This document shows, piece by piece, positions 10,970-22,669 of a DNA stretch of 64,000 nucleotides (position 1 is the stretch's first letter; the number at the start of each line of letters is the position of its first letter). The stretch is taken from assembly GCF_002575655.3 (NCBI RefSeq), contig NC_053040.3, positions 154,691,148 to 154,755,147 on the forward strand, read 5' to 3'. The notes under the pieces were generated by a model. That model searched no databases. It had not been told where the DNA came from and was given only the letters and a program-made list of their open reading frames with translations. This DNA comes from Aegilops tauschii subsp. strangulata (Eukaryota > Streptophyta > Magnoliopsida > Poales > Poaceae). The position numbers and the translations under genes are program-made.

Positions 10970-11360
10970 CCGTTTTGCGGTACGCCACACCCCTCCCGAT
11001 GAACAGGACCCCCGTTTCGACCGTAGGAGGTCCGTTTCGTCCGTTTTGCGGTACGCCACACCCCTCCCGATCAACAGGACCCCCGTTTCGACCGTAGGAG
11101 GTCCGTTTCGTCCGTTTTGCGGTACGCCACACCCCTCCCGATCAACAGGACCCCCGTTCCGAACGTAGGAGGTCAGTTTCCTCCGTTTTGCAGTACGCCA
11201 CACCCCTCCCGATCAACAGGACCCCCGTTTCGACCGTAGGAGGTCCGTTTCCTCCGTTTTACGGTACGCCACACTCCTCCCGATCAACAGGACCCCCGTT
11301 TCGATCGTAGGAGGTCCGTTTCCTCCGTTTTGCGGTACGCCACACCCCTCCCCATGAACA
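10970..11360. repeat. 71-bp minisatellite, six copies
   Basis: Units begin CCGTTTTGCGGTACGCCACA at 10970, 11041, 11112, 11183, 11254 and 11325, a constant 71-bp spacing. Unit identity is high, with scattered substitutions. The period is not a multiple of three, so minus-strand frames across it shift in every unit. The homologous array in CACTA-2 has an 81-bp period. Confidence 0.9.
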
Positions 11361-11706
11361 CGACACATTCCGTTGCCTCCCCATGAACACGACGCATTCC
11401 GTTGCCTCCCCATGAACACGACGACGACGCTGTTTCTCTGTTCCGACCCAGCCATGTACACGAGCCCTCGCCGTACGTATGCGCGAGTAGGCGTTCGAGA
11501 CCCTGCCCGTATGTACATACGTGGCCGTATTTTCTTTCTTGCACCCTGGCCGCTGTACGTACGTGTACATGCTACGTGCGCGCCTCTACTACGACACGTA
11601 CGCGTCTCTACTACGACACGTGCGCGCCTCTACATCGACAAGTATATATGTACATACACGTTCGTGACCAGAATGACAACGCTACGTACGCTTCGACCAG
11701 GTGGGT
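11361..11706. other. Non-coding segment with ACGTAC-rich stretches
   Basis: Contains CCCCATGAACACGACGCATT repeats (11350-11430) and then alternating ACGTACGTGTACATG-type sequence (11480-11690). I see no gene. Confidence 0.5.
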
Positions 11707-11995
11707 CTTGACTGTTAGGCACTTCCTTGCCTGCGAAGATGTAGCTGATGGGTCCCAGCAGTCAGGGGGGCAAATCGTTTTGGTTTTTTTTGCCCGGACG
11801 CACTTCCTTGCGTGCGAAGATGTAGCTGGTGCGTCCCAGCAGTCAGGGGGGCGAATCGTTTTTTTTGCCCGGGCGCACTTCCTTCCGTGCGAAGGTGTAG
11901 CTGGTGGGTCCCAGCAGTCAGGGGGGAAACGTTTTTTCGCGAAATACGGTGGCCCGTCTGGTGGGTCCCTGCTGTCAAGTGGAGGAATCATTATT
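11707..11995. repeat. 75-81 bp tandem repeats (GCACTTCCTT units)
   Basis: Three to four degenerate units start CACTTCCTTGC near 11720, 11801 and 11876, each followed by GAAGATGTAGCTGGTG, GTCCCAGCAGTCAGG and a T-run. A related unit begins the larger duplication at 11941. Confidence 0.75.
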
Positions 11996-12506
11996 TTCCG
12001 CGTAATAAGGAGGCACTTCCTTGCTGCCGCCGTGGACCCAGCTGTCAGCCTCTCCACGTACAGTCCATGTCCGATGGAAGTCATTCCTTGACCACGTTGA
12101 CCACGCCGCGCCGAGAGCACCAGGGCGGTGGACGACGGCGAGGCCTAGGAAGGGGACGACGCGGAGCCGGTGAAGACGCGGCAGTGGATGCCCACGCGAA
12201 GAGGAGTATGAGGGTTCACTCGTTCGGCTGCGGTGTGAGGCTGCCGTCGCCGCAGGGCCTAGCCAGCGGTGGGAATAGTAGGGGGCAGTGAGGCCTCCGC
12301 GGCAGCACAGCCGGCCACGGGAGGCAGGAGCAGGCGGCACAACCGGCGCTGCTTTGGGCGGCTAGAGCAAGAAGACCAGAGGTTGAAGAAGCACTACGGC
12401 CGTTGGATGGACATCGTACGGTCACTGGAGCTAGAATCGTTCATATTGACTAAGTTGACAAAGCCCTCTGTCCCTGTCAACTTAGTAGGCCCACAAGTCA
12501 GCCTCC
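11941..12506. repeat. Internal segmental duplication, copy 1
   Basis: About 0.57 kb repeated at 12671-13267 with high identity. It includes a GC-rich core (ACCACGTTGACCACGCC, GGACGACGCGGAGCCGG) and ends at CAACTTAGTAGGCCCACA. It lacks an insert of about 35 bp present in copy 2. Related copies occur in CACTA-2. Confidence 0.85.
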
Positions 12507-12670
12507 CACCAAGGTGGGTCCCAGCTAGCAGGGGGAGTATTCATTTTTTGTGCGTAATAAGGAGGCACTTTCGGTGGGTCCGAGCTGACAGCGGGGGGAA
12601 CTTTTTTTTCGCGAAATACGGTGGCCCGTCCAGTGGGTCCTAGCAGTCAGGGGGGAAACATTTTTTTCGC

Positions 12671-13267
12671 GAAATAAGGTGGCCCGTCCGGTGTGTCCCC
12701 ACTGTCAGGTGGAGGAATAATTATTTTGCGCGTAATAAGGAGGCACTTCCTTGCGGCCGCCGTGGACCCAGCTGTCAGCCTCTCCATGTACAGTACTCTT
12801 CCGATGGAAGTCGGTCGTTGACCACGTTGACCACGCCGCGCCGAGAGCACCAGGGCGGTGGACGACGGCGAGGCCTAGGAAGGGGACGACGCGGAGCCGG
12901 GGAAGATGTAGCAGTGGAAGCCCGCGCGGAGAGGAGTACGAGGGTTCACTGGTTCGGCTGCGGTGTGAGGCTGCCGTCGCCGCAGAATAACAAGGGGTGT
13001 GGGTGAGTGGAGGGATGGCCTGGCCAGCGGTGGGAGTAGTATAGGGGCGGTGAGGCCTCCGCGGCAGCACAGCCGGCCATGGGAGGCAGGAGCAGGCGGC
13101 ACGACCGGCGCTGCTTTGGGCGGCTGGACCAAGAAGACCAGAGGTTGAAGAAGCACTACGGCCGTTGGATGGACATCGTACGGTCACTGAAGCTAGAATC
13201 GTTTATATTGACTAAGTTGACAAAGCCCTTGGTACGCTCCAACTTAGTAGGCCCACAGGCCAGCCTC
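12671..13267. repeat. Internal segmental duplication, copy 2
   Basis: Second copy of 11941-12506. The spacer between them (12507-12670) is made of the same GGTGGGTCCCAGC and T-run words as 11707-11995. Overlapping frames on both strands are GC-rich shadows; they are not kept as a gene between copies. Confidence 0.85.
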
Positions 13268-15572
13268 TGAAACGGTGCGCCCCAGATGTCAGGGGGAGGA
13301 ATCATTTTTTGGGCGGCCGAAGCTAAGAATATCCGAGATTGAAGAAGAAGCACGACATCCGTTGGATAGACATCAAACGGCCACTGCTGCTAGAACCGTG
13401 TGTTGACTATAATAAGTTGACAAAGCCTTGCATACGCGTCAACTTATTTTTTTTAGGGGACGCGTCACTTAGTAGGCCCACAAGTGTGTGGCAGAGAACT
13501 TATAGCCCATTTGCATTTTGTAAGAATGTACAACCCATTTTTGAATTCTAATGGAATTTACAACAGCCCATTTACAGTTTGTTAAAAGTACAGCCCATTT
13601 TCTAGCTAGGACAACGATTAATAATTTCAACCAACCGTTGAAGGCAGAATTCAATAAAATTTCCCACATTTTGATGGGATCCGAAATATTTTTATCCCGA
13701 AATTTCTAGTCAGATTAAATATAAATTTGTATTACGTAAAAATCCAACGAAACATTGCGCGCGCAACAATGAAAATTTAAGATTTTCAAAATCCATAAAT
13801 AATATTTTATAAACTAATTTCGTGTTTGGTGCATTTTTTTATAGTTACTGCCCAGTTTTTATAATTACATCCCATTTATTATTTTTAAAGCCCATTTTCC
13901 TGTTAAGCCTAATGCATCCCTCCTAGGAAAGATTTGCAGCCCAGCGGGGCGGAGAATAACAAGTTGACCTTGCCTGGGTATTCCTCAAAAAGACGTATAG
14001 CTGGGCAGCCATTTTCATCTTGAAAAAATTAGTATCTAGGCTGGATATCTGGCCTGGGCTAGACGGGCCACAACCCGCCCAGTTAATACCCTGCTCTCCT
14101 CTGAACAACAATGAAATCATCGCTAAGAAAAACTCTGCAGTGCTCACGCCTCAAAAACACAAATACTGCTCGAGCTGCTTGGTCCCAGCTGTCGGCTGCA
14201 CCTTGTGCAATTCTCTCGTTTATATTGACTACATAGGTTGACAATGGTGTGGGACCGTGATGTCAGGAAACCAGGAGAAAGAAAAAAATATATAGTTGTA
14301 CATAATAAGGAGGCACTTGCGTACGTACGGCTATGGCCCTAGTGGGTCCCTAGTGTCATCCAGTCAAAATAAAGTCATCTCCTGAATCCTCATGTTCGTT
14401 GACGATGTTAACAATGCTCGGCGCCATGGCGAGCGCAACAACTCGAAGGACAACGGAGAGGGCCTCGCGGGCCCTACGGATGGTCAGATACAGTGCCCGC
14501 TGCTCATTCAGGAAGCCAGGATCATCAGACACCTATGAGCACCTTCGAGAAACTCAGACGGCATGAAACGGTAAGGCCGCGCTTGGGAGCTCTGGTTTAT
14601 TTCAAACCTATATTAACATACAAGTGTAATTTACTCATCATCGGAAACAACGCGTAAAATACAGGCGTAATGAAACCGAGGGCCCGAGGTCTGTAAGTAA
14701 AACCGGCGGGTTACGCGTGTAATTTGAGAGACCAGTGTATATTTTACGAGCACTGCTATATGGACGACATTACCAGACGATACATGCACGACGTGCGTAT
14801 CATGCCATCCATGGGCAAGGCTGAAACAACAGCTAACGGCTGGATTAGCAATCGTCCGAGTGTCGTTCAGCGTTTTTATCGTGTGTGAAGTACTTCCGAT
14901 ATTTTACTAGTCGAAATCGACCAACCAAGCGCCTTCGCCCGAGACCATCTGCTTTAATTTACAAGCGTCAGTTTTACAAGCGGTTTTGGTTGGAAAACAA
15001 CGATCCAATCATGGCCTAATATCATGAGTTGGTCAGAAGATCATATGGTTTCACGTCTAACCTACCTGACTTGTCGTATAGGCTATGAATGAAACATCAG
15101 ACGATGAACTTCTTAAGCACGGAAACAACAGAAGAGGATGATCTTCTTAACAAGAAAATCACTGGCATTAGATCGACATGCAAAACAATAGGAAGCATTA
15201 TTCTCAGGAGGCACGGTGAACAGCTCGTGATGCCGCATGCCACAACATTCCAAGCTCAACTTTGCAATCAAACACAAGGCCTGGCATTACATAGACAATA
15301 TTCAGAACAAACTCTTAAAACAGGAATATCTCAGCAGAGTAACTATTTACTTCTAAACTGAACACAGGAACAGGAAAAAACACTCGACGCTACTCATAGC
15401 AAGGGCGTCCCACTCAAAAATATCAAATGCATGTCTTCTGGCTAACATCAATGAGCAAATTTTGACAAGGTTTTCCAATTCCAATATATTAAACTAACGT
15501 CTTCTTGCTAACATCAATGATTAAACTTTGACAAGCTTTTCCCATTCAAAATATGTAATGCCTATGATCGTG
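13268..15572. other. AT-rich CACTA-1 segment without gene
   Basis: Contains repeated TACAGCCCATTT words on either strand (13500-13920) and a stretch shared with CACTA-2 (GACGATGTTAACAATGCTCGG and neighbours). I see no open frame with family resemblance and no terminal repeats of a nested element. Confidence 0.6.
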
Positions 15573-15800
15573 GAGTCCTGTCGTAGCTTCTTGTACTTGT
15601 TTGGGCACTTTTTGCCTAGGGCACTCCACGTGTTGTTAAATTGCCAATGGTCTCTGCAGACTAGTCATGTCACCGGTGTCTAATAATACTCTGTAAAGCT
15701 TCTCGGTCATTCCTTCTGTAATGTAGCGCAAACAGTGACTGCTTCTTTCTGCAAAGTGGAACGACCAACTGGACCCAGTAATGCAGCAGTTTGCCTTGGA
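15573..15800 (-). pseudogene. Fossil copia gag fragment in CACTA-1
   Basis: On the minus strand, 15800 to about 15640 gives a gag-like piece (MTEKLYRVLLDTGDMTSLQR). Right after it, 15630-15575 gives the end of a zinc knuckle (GKKCPNKYKKLRQDST). The two halves of the knuckle are joined by a deletion compared with the CACTA-2 copy at 54400-55180. It is an old fragment of a Ty1-copia polyprotein carried inside the CACTA family, not a gene in use. Confidence 0.55.
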
Positions 15801-17924
15801 CACATTGGCTCCTTTTGTGCAGTTCAACTAAAATCGAAGTCGGAATAAAACCAAGCTTTAATTTTGATATCCCTGTAAGCAACAATAGGTATAAGGGAAA
15901 CAATTCCTGAGAAATAACGGGTTGATGACTTGTACTCCCAGAAGAAAAGCATCTACTGATCTACTTTATCTTAATGGGAAACAAAGCAGGAGAGTAGCAA
16001 TTCTCCATCAGTGTGATTCATTCATATTGACTGAGACATTATCTTAACAATGCCTTGTTTCAACATGTATAAAGAACGACAAAGCAGAAAAGTACCAGTC
16101 CTAAAACAATGCAACTGATTCATTTTAACAGAGACATTATCTTAACAATACCTTGGTTAAACATGTAGAAAGAACTACAAAGCGGGATAGTACCATTCCT
16201 AACAAGTGTTGCAGTTTTGAACTAAGATTCAATAGTTAATTAATTCTGAGAGTGGCATTGCTTAATTTTACCAGCGGCATTAGATTAACAAAAAGCATAA
16301 ACAGTTCTCGGGGAGAGTGGGCGCAACAACAGTATGTGCTTCCATCTACTTATAAAGGGGGTGATGCAGAGTTTGTTGTAACAAAGCAATAAGCATCATG
16401 TCTGGGTTGGTCCCATTTTTGTTCACTACTTAATGGGAAAAGACAGCAATACAATAGCTTCAATTCAACATTTATTTAAAACAGTACCAATACAAGTAGC
16501 ACAACATCTCAAAGCACACTGCACAATCATGTGGATGAAGGCCTGTACTGACCTTTCATGAGACAGACAAGATAAAATACAAATCTGCCAACACGAATAG
16601 GAAATCCAATCTCGTTTTGTGCAGTTGCACTGAAATCAAGCAAAGTGTTTCGCGTACCGAAGTAAAATGTCACAATAGCAACAAGTTGAATAGATATCCC
16701 TGTTTAAACAGAGGCAAAAAAGGAATCAATTACTGGCTAATAAAGGAGGATGAAACATGCGGCCACAAAAATGGTAATCCCGCCAATCCCTAACAAGTGT
16801 TGCAGTTTTGAAATAAGATTCAGTAGTTAATTCTGAGAGTGGCATCAATTACTGGCTTATAAAGGGGGTGATGTTGAATTTGTTGTAACAAAGCAACAAG
16901 CATCATGTCTGGGTTGGTCCCATTTTTGTTCACTACTTAATGGGAAAAGACAGCAATACAATAGCTTCAATTCAACATTTATTTAAAACAGTACCAAAAC
17001 AAGTAGCACAACATCTCAAAGCACACTGCACATCATGTGGTTGAGACCAAGATTTGAAACAACTCGCCACGAAGACTGGAAACAAATCTCGATCTCCTTT
17101 TGTGCAGTTCCACCAAAATTAAGCAAAGTCACCGGTGTGACATTCAAGTTGAACTGCACAAAACACTCTTAAAACATAAGTGTTTCGAGTAGCGAAGCAA
17201 AATGTCACAATAGCAACAAGTTGAATCGATAGCCCTGTTTTAACAGAGGCAAAAAAGGAAACAATTACTTGCCGATAAAGGAGGATGAAACAAACGGTGA
17301 CAGAAAGAAGCATCTAACTTATCTTGGTTGGAAAACAAAGTAGGACAGTAGCATTTCTAAAACGGTTGCATTGATTCATATTAATAGAGACATTCTCTTG
17401 AAACAACATTCGTTAAAAAATGTAATTTACTTTTAACAGTGGCATTGCTTCAATTTTCCGGCGGCATTCTTAGATTAACAACAGCAAAATAGCTGTATGG
17501 GACATGCCAGCACCATGTCCGTCCACACGTATAAATGGGTGATGCAGAGTATGTAGCCAAGCAGCATATATGCGCTGGTCCCATATTTGTTCTCTTTGAA
17601 CCTTCTTCCTATGTGAGGGCAGCAAATCTAGTCCTGCACAAACTACCCGACCCCCCAGTTTCTTTCCCTTTTCAACAAAGAGATCGGTTCCTTACAGATG
17701 TGTGTACTGGGTTACCTCCTTTTTCCCTTTTCGACCTACAAAGCAGCTGGATAGCCAGTCTATACTACTTTCTGCCCCTCCTTTCCTCATTGAACCACGT
17801 CCTAGATTCTTGCTCCAGCCCACCGCACCCTTCTTTCCTCTTTGAACCAAGACCTAGATTCGACTACAGATCAAAAAAGATCCACATGCAGCTAGAGCAA
17901 CGACGGTTTCAAAGAAACTTATAC
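15801..17924 (-). other. Module A body: repeated exon-like cassettes
   Basis: Downstream (minus strand) of the module A first exon. It carries several copies of a cassette that reads on the minus strand (A)CAGGGATATC...CTGCACAAAA, at about 15800-15870, 16610-16720 and 17090-17240. Each begins at an AG acceptor-like site after a T-rich tract (TTTTAACAG|GG) and contains short peptides such as LNVTPVTLLNFGGTAQ. Neighbouring strips are duplicated too (16200-16500 resembles 16800-17040). It looks like an amplified, partly decayed transcription unit; I do not recognise the product. Confidence 0.45.
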
Positions 17925-18371
17925 CTTAGGGTCGCCGGGATGTGGCAAGGCATGCGGCGGGAGGCCGGATCTGCCCACACTACGTACGGCAGCGAGGAAG
18001 AAGGGGTCGGTGGCCCTCCCGCATAGGCGCTGGGTGAAAGAGAACAGCGCAGCCGATAGTGGATTGCCTCCCTCGCCGAAGGCGATAGAGTGAACGCTGC
18101 ACCTCCTCCCCTTCCCGGTGCGACGGGATACGGACGCCTCCTTCACCAGCTGTGAGGGGGGAGAGAGAGACAAGAGGCCAACACAGTCTTGTTTAGATCT
18201 GGTGAAGAGAGGGTGAGAGACTGTGAATATAGCAAACCCTAGCAAATGAACGCTGAGCCTCCAGCGTGTAACATATATGGAGAGGGTGAGAGAGCGAGAC
18301 GCGAGAAACTCTATCAAACAAGAGGCTATAATGGAGTAAAAAAATCTCTCCATAGCAGTGGTTTTAAATAG
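17925..18371 (-). promoter_or_regulatory. Module A promoter and first exon
   Basis: On the minus strand a TATA-like CTATTTAAAAC (18361-18371) is followed by a GC-rich open stretch ending in a splice-donor-like AAG|GTATAAGT at 17925/17924. The predicted peptide includes RRTGKGRRCSV and FSFTQRLCGRA, which resembles module C (RRGKGRKC, FSLTKLRRGRA). The donor and first exon are also kept in CACTA-2 (57609-57681). The product is unknown; the promoter is inferred from sequence alone. Confidence 0.5.
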
Positions 18372-18422
18372 AATACGCGCGTTCCCGGAAAAAAGAAACG
18401 AAATCTGGCGGACAATTTTTTA

Positions 18423-18601
18423 AGGGTCTGTCTAGGACACATCTAGATGTGACATAGTTATGTCACATCTAAGTTGATGTCCACTCTGTTTGTGGTCTAT
18501 TTTTTTCCTAGTTTTTTTGTTTCTTGTTGCTACATTATATACTTGTGGGAGCTTAGGTGTGATATCCTTAAATAACATCTAGATGTGAATTAGACAAACT
18601 G
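18423..18601. mobile_element. Putative MITE with ACATCTAGATGTGA ends
   Basis: About 180 bp with imperfect inverted ends: GTCTGTCTAGGACACATC on the left against GTTTGTCTAATTCACATC read inward from the right, both followed by TAGATGT. It also has an inner TCACATCTAA/TAGATGTGA hairpin. There is no coding capacity. Target duplications are not clear, so the superfamily is not assigned. Confidence 0.5.
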
Positions 18602-19630
18602 ATTTTCTAATGTACCAAGAAAGAAAACTCGATCAAAAACACGCCCCCGCTTCCAGGTCGCGAGAGTCGTCGCGCACACACACATAGACATAGACATGCA
18701 TATCCGTGTTTACGTAAAATTCCATTTCCATCTCCATCTCCAATCATATTTGTCCAACTGGCACATTATTTACGTTGTTAATTATGTACACAACAATATT
18801 AACGTACAAAATCTCTTATTTGCGCACGTCCGGACCGCTGCCACGGCCGGTCCTGACCAACCCGAACCCTCTTCATCACCCGCGCGTGCTTCCCGCCCGA
18901 AACGGTCAGTGCCGCATTCATGCCCAGCCAGAGCGGACGCGACCTCTCACTGGCGCCGGCATTGAAGCGGCGCGCCGGCCGAGAGAGCGTCGCCCGCGCC
19001 GCTTCCGGGTGCACGCGGCTGCTCCGCGTTCAAAGGTCGCAATAGCCAGCTAAAACATGCATGTAAAAAGTTCTTGGGAGTCCGTGCTACAGCTAGCTAT
19101 CCTCCCCCAACTCGTCAATCTCTTCCAGTAGTGCTAGTACTCCATGGCGCGATCCATCGACAAGCAGGCGGGAAAGTTATCATATACTCGGTTTGCGGTG
19201 AGTGGCATGCCGAGCGACCGTGTGGGGTCGAGCCGTGGAGGAGGGTGAGACACGAACACGACAGACGTGATTTAAACGTTGGTTTTGCTCGATGGCGCGA
19301 TCCAACGAAACGAAACATTGGTTTCTCTCTGTTTCCACTTTTTCTCCGGAAAAACGGAAACTTTCCACTCCATTTTCATTCCTATTCCAAGGTTGCCCCG
19401 TTATAACATTCCATCAAATACAAAGGAAAACTAACATGCATGCTGATGCATCTCAATGATTCACAGATCATAGCCAATATTTACTTCACAACTAAAGAAA
19501 AAAGTTGTGAGAGCGTGTACGAAAGAAAAACTACTGATGGGGTCACTACGACTTAAACCCTAAACCCTAAACATGATTTAATTTCCTGGCCAGGCAGAAC
19601 CTGTCGAAGGAAAGACGGCTGGCACCCTCG
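18602..19630. other. CACTA-1 segment, no gene recognised
   Basis: Includes a GC-rich patch (18830-19040) whose open frames on both strands have no family resemblance. A short AAACCCTAAACCCTAAAC near 19555 looks telomere-like but has only two to three units. Confidence 0.5.
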
Positions 19631-19639
19631 GATCATATG

Positions 19640-20083
19640 ATGCTTTTGTGCAGTTCCACTAAAATCGACCTGAGCATCCCTGATGGCAAAGATATTGAAG
19701 AAGTGTGATTAGAATAATAGTACTGGCACTAGTTCAGGAGACATAAACTCATCACAAGTAGAAGCCGGTAGAAGTAGAGAAAGATCAACATGGAGATGGA
19801 GCTACGGCAGTGGAGCAAGCTGGCTCCAAAAGGAAGATGGACTACCTGGGACGTCGGGCTGTAGCTAGAAGGGCGGTTGGGACGCGGCATCGGCCCATAC
19901 CGTTGTGACCCCCGATTGGGACGCACCGACTGTGGGTTTTCTCCCTCGCCGATGTCGACCGCGTCTACGCAGAATATTGTTCCCTTCCCCCAGCTGCGGG
20001 ATCAGGCCCGTCGTTCTATGCTTGTGAAGAGAGCAACCTAAGCAAGCAGGCTTGTAGCTTAGGCTCCCGCTAGTGTATATATA
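19640..20083 (-). promoter_or_regulatory. Module B: promoter, first exon and one cassette
   Basis: The minus-strand TATA CTATATATAC (about 20075-20083) precedes a first-exon-like stretch ending at the donor CCCAG|GTAGTCC (19846/19845). A single cassette copy follows at 19645-19685 (minus strand ATCAGGGATGCTCAGGTC...CTGCACAAAA). The arrangement of TATA, GC-rich exon, donor and cassette is the same as in modules A and C, though the exon peptide is more diverged. Confidence 0.45.
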
Positions 20084-20491
20084 GTGGTTTTCTTTTTCTC
20101 TCCATATCAACCATTTTATATTGTGTACGTGTCATTCAAGAGTGAAATGATGGTTGCTTCTTCCGACTAACTTACTGTGTGATTTGACTGCTCCTTAGTG
20201 GCCCCTACACGTACCCCCCTACGTGTATGCAACAGTCACACGTACACATGGACGCAAAAACGCGCGCGACGCCCTAATGCATGCATGTCCGAGCACACGA
20301 CGGAACACACACGGTCACGCTCAAGTGCTCAACCTACACGTGCATGCACACACATACTCAGTCAGGGTGAGCTAGTGACCGTATAAACACCGGAAAATAT
20401 ATATATTGAGCACAATGAGCGTATTATGAAGTCCACTGACCGTATTTTTACAAATATACAGTGACAGATCATGTATTTATCTCGTTTGAAA
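20084..20491. other. CACTA-1 spacer
   Basis: No gene is seen. Part of it (about 20135-20200, ATGGTTGCTTCTTC...GATTTGACTGCTC) recurs at 22238-22310, so the spacer is itself part of a larger internal duplication. Confidence 0.5.
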
Positions 20492-20876
20492 TTAAGCCAT
20501 ATTAACTGGAGAGGAGCCAGTATGGACTAGCATTACTTTGCTGTGTCCCGTCAACTTGCCGAACGAGGAGAAGGTTGCAGGACGGGAGAAGCTTGCGCGC
20601 GGTGGCTCGCAGGACAAGGAGAAACTTTTGACTAATGCAAGCTCTCCCTCGCTCAGGCGGTGGACGTGCAACAGTTAATTCGGTGTCAGATTGCCAGAAG
20701 CATACACTATACTACTAGTGCTATTATTGTTCGACTTCCCGAATAGGCGAACAGCCAAGCGCAAAGTTTACTAGTACTACTACTATAGTCTATAAAGGTA
20801 CGTACTATACTAGTACTAGGAACCAGATGGAGGAGCGTTTGCACTCTTATTATAATTTTAAAATGTGATAAAGCAA
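20492..20876 (+). repeat. Direct duplication around LINE fragment, copy 1
   Basis: Begins AATTAAGCCATATTAAC and matches 21239-21587 along its length (GGAGTATGGACTAGCA, GGTGTCAGATTG, TGTTCGACTT) with many substitutions and small indels. No coding frame is shared. Confidence 0.75.
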
Positions 20877-21238
20877 TCTTCAACACATTTGGTTCTCTTC
20901 GAGGGTTCTCGCATGTGATAATGGAAGTTGATTGCATGGAACACTCGCCACAATTCTCGCTCAATTTTGGCTCATATCCTGTTACAAATAGTAGCGCTCG
21001 GTAATATTTCCTCTTTTTTTGTTATTCAGCATGTAAACAGGTCAGCAAACCTTGCGGCGCATCTTTGTGCGAACCGTGCTTGCTGCACTTTGAATGTGGC
21101 CGAGAGCTGGCTTGATGAAACACCTCGCTTCCTACTTCTTTTTTTGCGGGGTACCTCGCTTCCTAGTGACCAGTGTCTTGGCTGATCGTCCTAAGAATGC
21201 TTATATATGAATAAAGCTCTCTCATTTACCCGCAAAAA
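20877..21238 (+). pseudogene. LINE 3' end fragment with RNase H-like domain
   Basis: The frame gives AHILLQIVALGNISSFFVIQ, then HVNRSANLAAHLCANRA, the C-terminal signature of the RNase H-like domain found in plant LINEs (R-x-N-x-x-A-H). A tail with AATAAAGC and a short A-run (GCAAAAAAG) follows. It is truncated at its 5' end. It lies exactly between the two copies of a direct duplication, so its own target duplication cannot be read. Confidence 0.7.
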
Positions 21239-21587
21239 AGATTAAGCCATATTAACCGAAAAGGAGGGAGTATGGACTAGCACTACTTTTTGGTGTGTCC
21301 CGTCAACTCACAGAACGAGGAGAAGCTTGCAGGACAAGGTGAAGCCCGCTTACGCCTTTTGACTAATGCAACCTACCCTCGGTGGACATGCATCAGTCCA
21401 TTCGGTGTCAGATTGTCAGAGGCATACACTGTAGTACCCAACATGCGGAGTACCATCATTGTTCGACTTCACGAAGAGGCAAAGAGCCAAGCGCAGTAGT
21501 ACGAGTAGTACTACTACTAGAACCGCATGGTGGAGCGTCTGTACTCTTAATTTTTTTATCTCTGATAAAGTACATGTTTATTCCGGA
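21239..21587 (+). repeat. Direct duplication around LINE fragment, copy 2
   Basis: Second copy of 20492-20876, beginning GATTAAGCCATATTAAC directly after the LINE A-run. It is shorter by about 35 bp and diverged from copy 1. Confidence 0.75.
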
Positions 21588-22359
21588 GAAGGGCGGAAAA
21601 TGGCAGCCCAACATGTAATGAATGATATCGATCAACCAACCATGCTCGAATATATCTTGGCCTCCGTGCGAGCCCGTCTGTGTGTTCTCTCTCCTCGTCT
21701 CTCTCAAGGAACGGCGGGTTGGCTCTTTGCCGTCAATTGAGATCGGTTTGCTCACACTCCTGTCCCACATGTCAGTGATATGCCAAGAGGAGGTGCGTTG
21801 ACCGACTGGCCATACGCGTACTTGGTTTTGCACCTTCATACTACTTCTCCCTCCGTCACAGTTTACAGGGCGCGCTTCATTATGATGCATTTCTCTCAAT
21901 GCATTTCCACCACCAGAGAGACTTTAGACGCGTTTGGTTTAATGCTCAATTAATTAGGGCGTGGTAACCGCAATCAAGTCCACAATTTTATCTCCATGTA
22001 CTGTACTACTACAGAGTGGAGTAAGTGCATGCATGTGTGTACCCGGGGTGGAAGCACTGCATGCATGTGTGTACGCATTATTCCCTCTAGTAATAGACGC
22101 CGTGCTATAACTACCAATGCTATTTTTCAGGCCGATCGCCAGTCGCCTTGGTCCCACAGATTTTTTTTCTTTTTTCTGAAGCGCGCTGTATAAACAGTGA
22201 CAGATGGAGTAGTGTGAGCGGATTCAAAGAAGAGCGTATTGATGGTTGCTTCTTCAGAGCAACTTACAGTGGGAAAGGTGGAGCTTATGATTTGACTGCT
22301 CATTACTCACTATTAATGCGGCGCAACGACCGGGCTGAGTCTCCCATGCGGTTGTGCAC
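21588..22359. other. CACTA-1 segment, no gene recognised
   Basis: Short frames only. It contains a GCATGCATGTGTGTAC repeat pair (22026-22075) and the region similar to 20135-20200. Confidence 0.5.
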
Positions 22360-22361
22360 TA

Positions 22362-22579
22362 CCCCCTCGGTTCTTAAATATACTCCGGAGTATTTGTCTT
22401 TCTAGCGATTTCAACGAGTGACTACTCAAATATTTGTCTTTTTAGAGATCTCAAATGGACTGGCACATACGGATGTATATAGACATATTTTAGAGTGTAG
22501 ATTCACTCATTTTGCTCCGTATGTAGTCACTTGTTGAAATCTCTAGAAAGACGAATAGAATATTTAGGAACGGAGGGAG
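22362..22579. mobile_element. Stowaway (Tc1/mariner) MITE
   Basis: 218 bp flanked by TA dinucleotides (22360-22361 and 22580-22581). The ends are CTCGGTTCTTAAATA and, read inward from the right, CTCCCTCCGTTCCTAAATA. The interior has the usual long hairpin of Triticeae Stowaway elements (ACATACGGATGTATATAGAC, GTGAATCTACACTC on the opposite strand). Confidence 0.88.
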
Positions 22580-22581
22580 TA

Positions 22582-22668
22582 CACATACGAAGCAAAATGA
22601 GTGAATCTACACTCTAAAATATGCCCGTTTGAAATTTGTAAAAAGACAAATATTTAGGAACGAAGGAG
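22582..22668. mobile_element. Half Stowaway MITE adjoining the first
   Basis: Right half of a similar element: GCAAAATGAGTGAATC to TATTTAGGAACGAAGGAG, followed by TA at 22669-22670. It abuts the first MITE through a shared TA and lacks its left half. Confidence 0.75.
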
Positions 22669-22669
22669 T

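Noticed and set aside
10559..11570. Long overlapping minus-strand frames across the minisatellite
   Set aside because: They arise from the repeat itself; the 71-bp period shifts frame in each unit and composition is low complexity.
11812..13187. GC-rich frames on both strands
   Set aside because: They mirror each other in overlapping frames within duplicated non-coding DNA and are not conserved in CACTA-2.
17535..18026. Plus-strand frame of 163 codons shared in part with 57218-57529
   Set aside because: It runs antisense to the proposed module A exon and diverges by frameshift in CACTA-2; more likely a shadow.
18830..19040. Possible host exon in GC-rich patch
   Set aside because: No splice context, no family resemblance, and it lies inside CACTA-1.
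19550..19575. Telomere-like AAACCCTAAACCCTAAAC
   Set aside because: Only two to three units; too short to count as an interstitial telomere.
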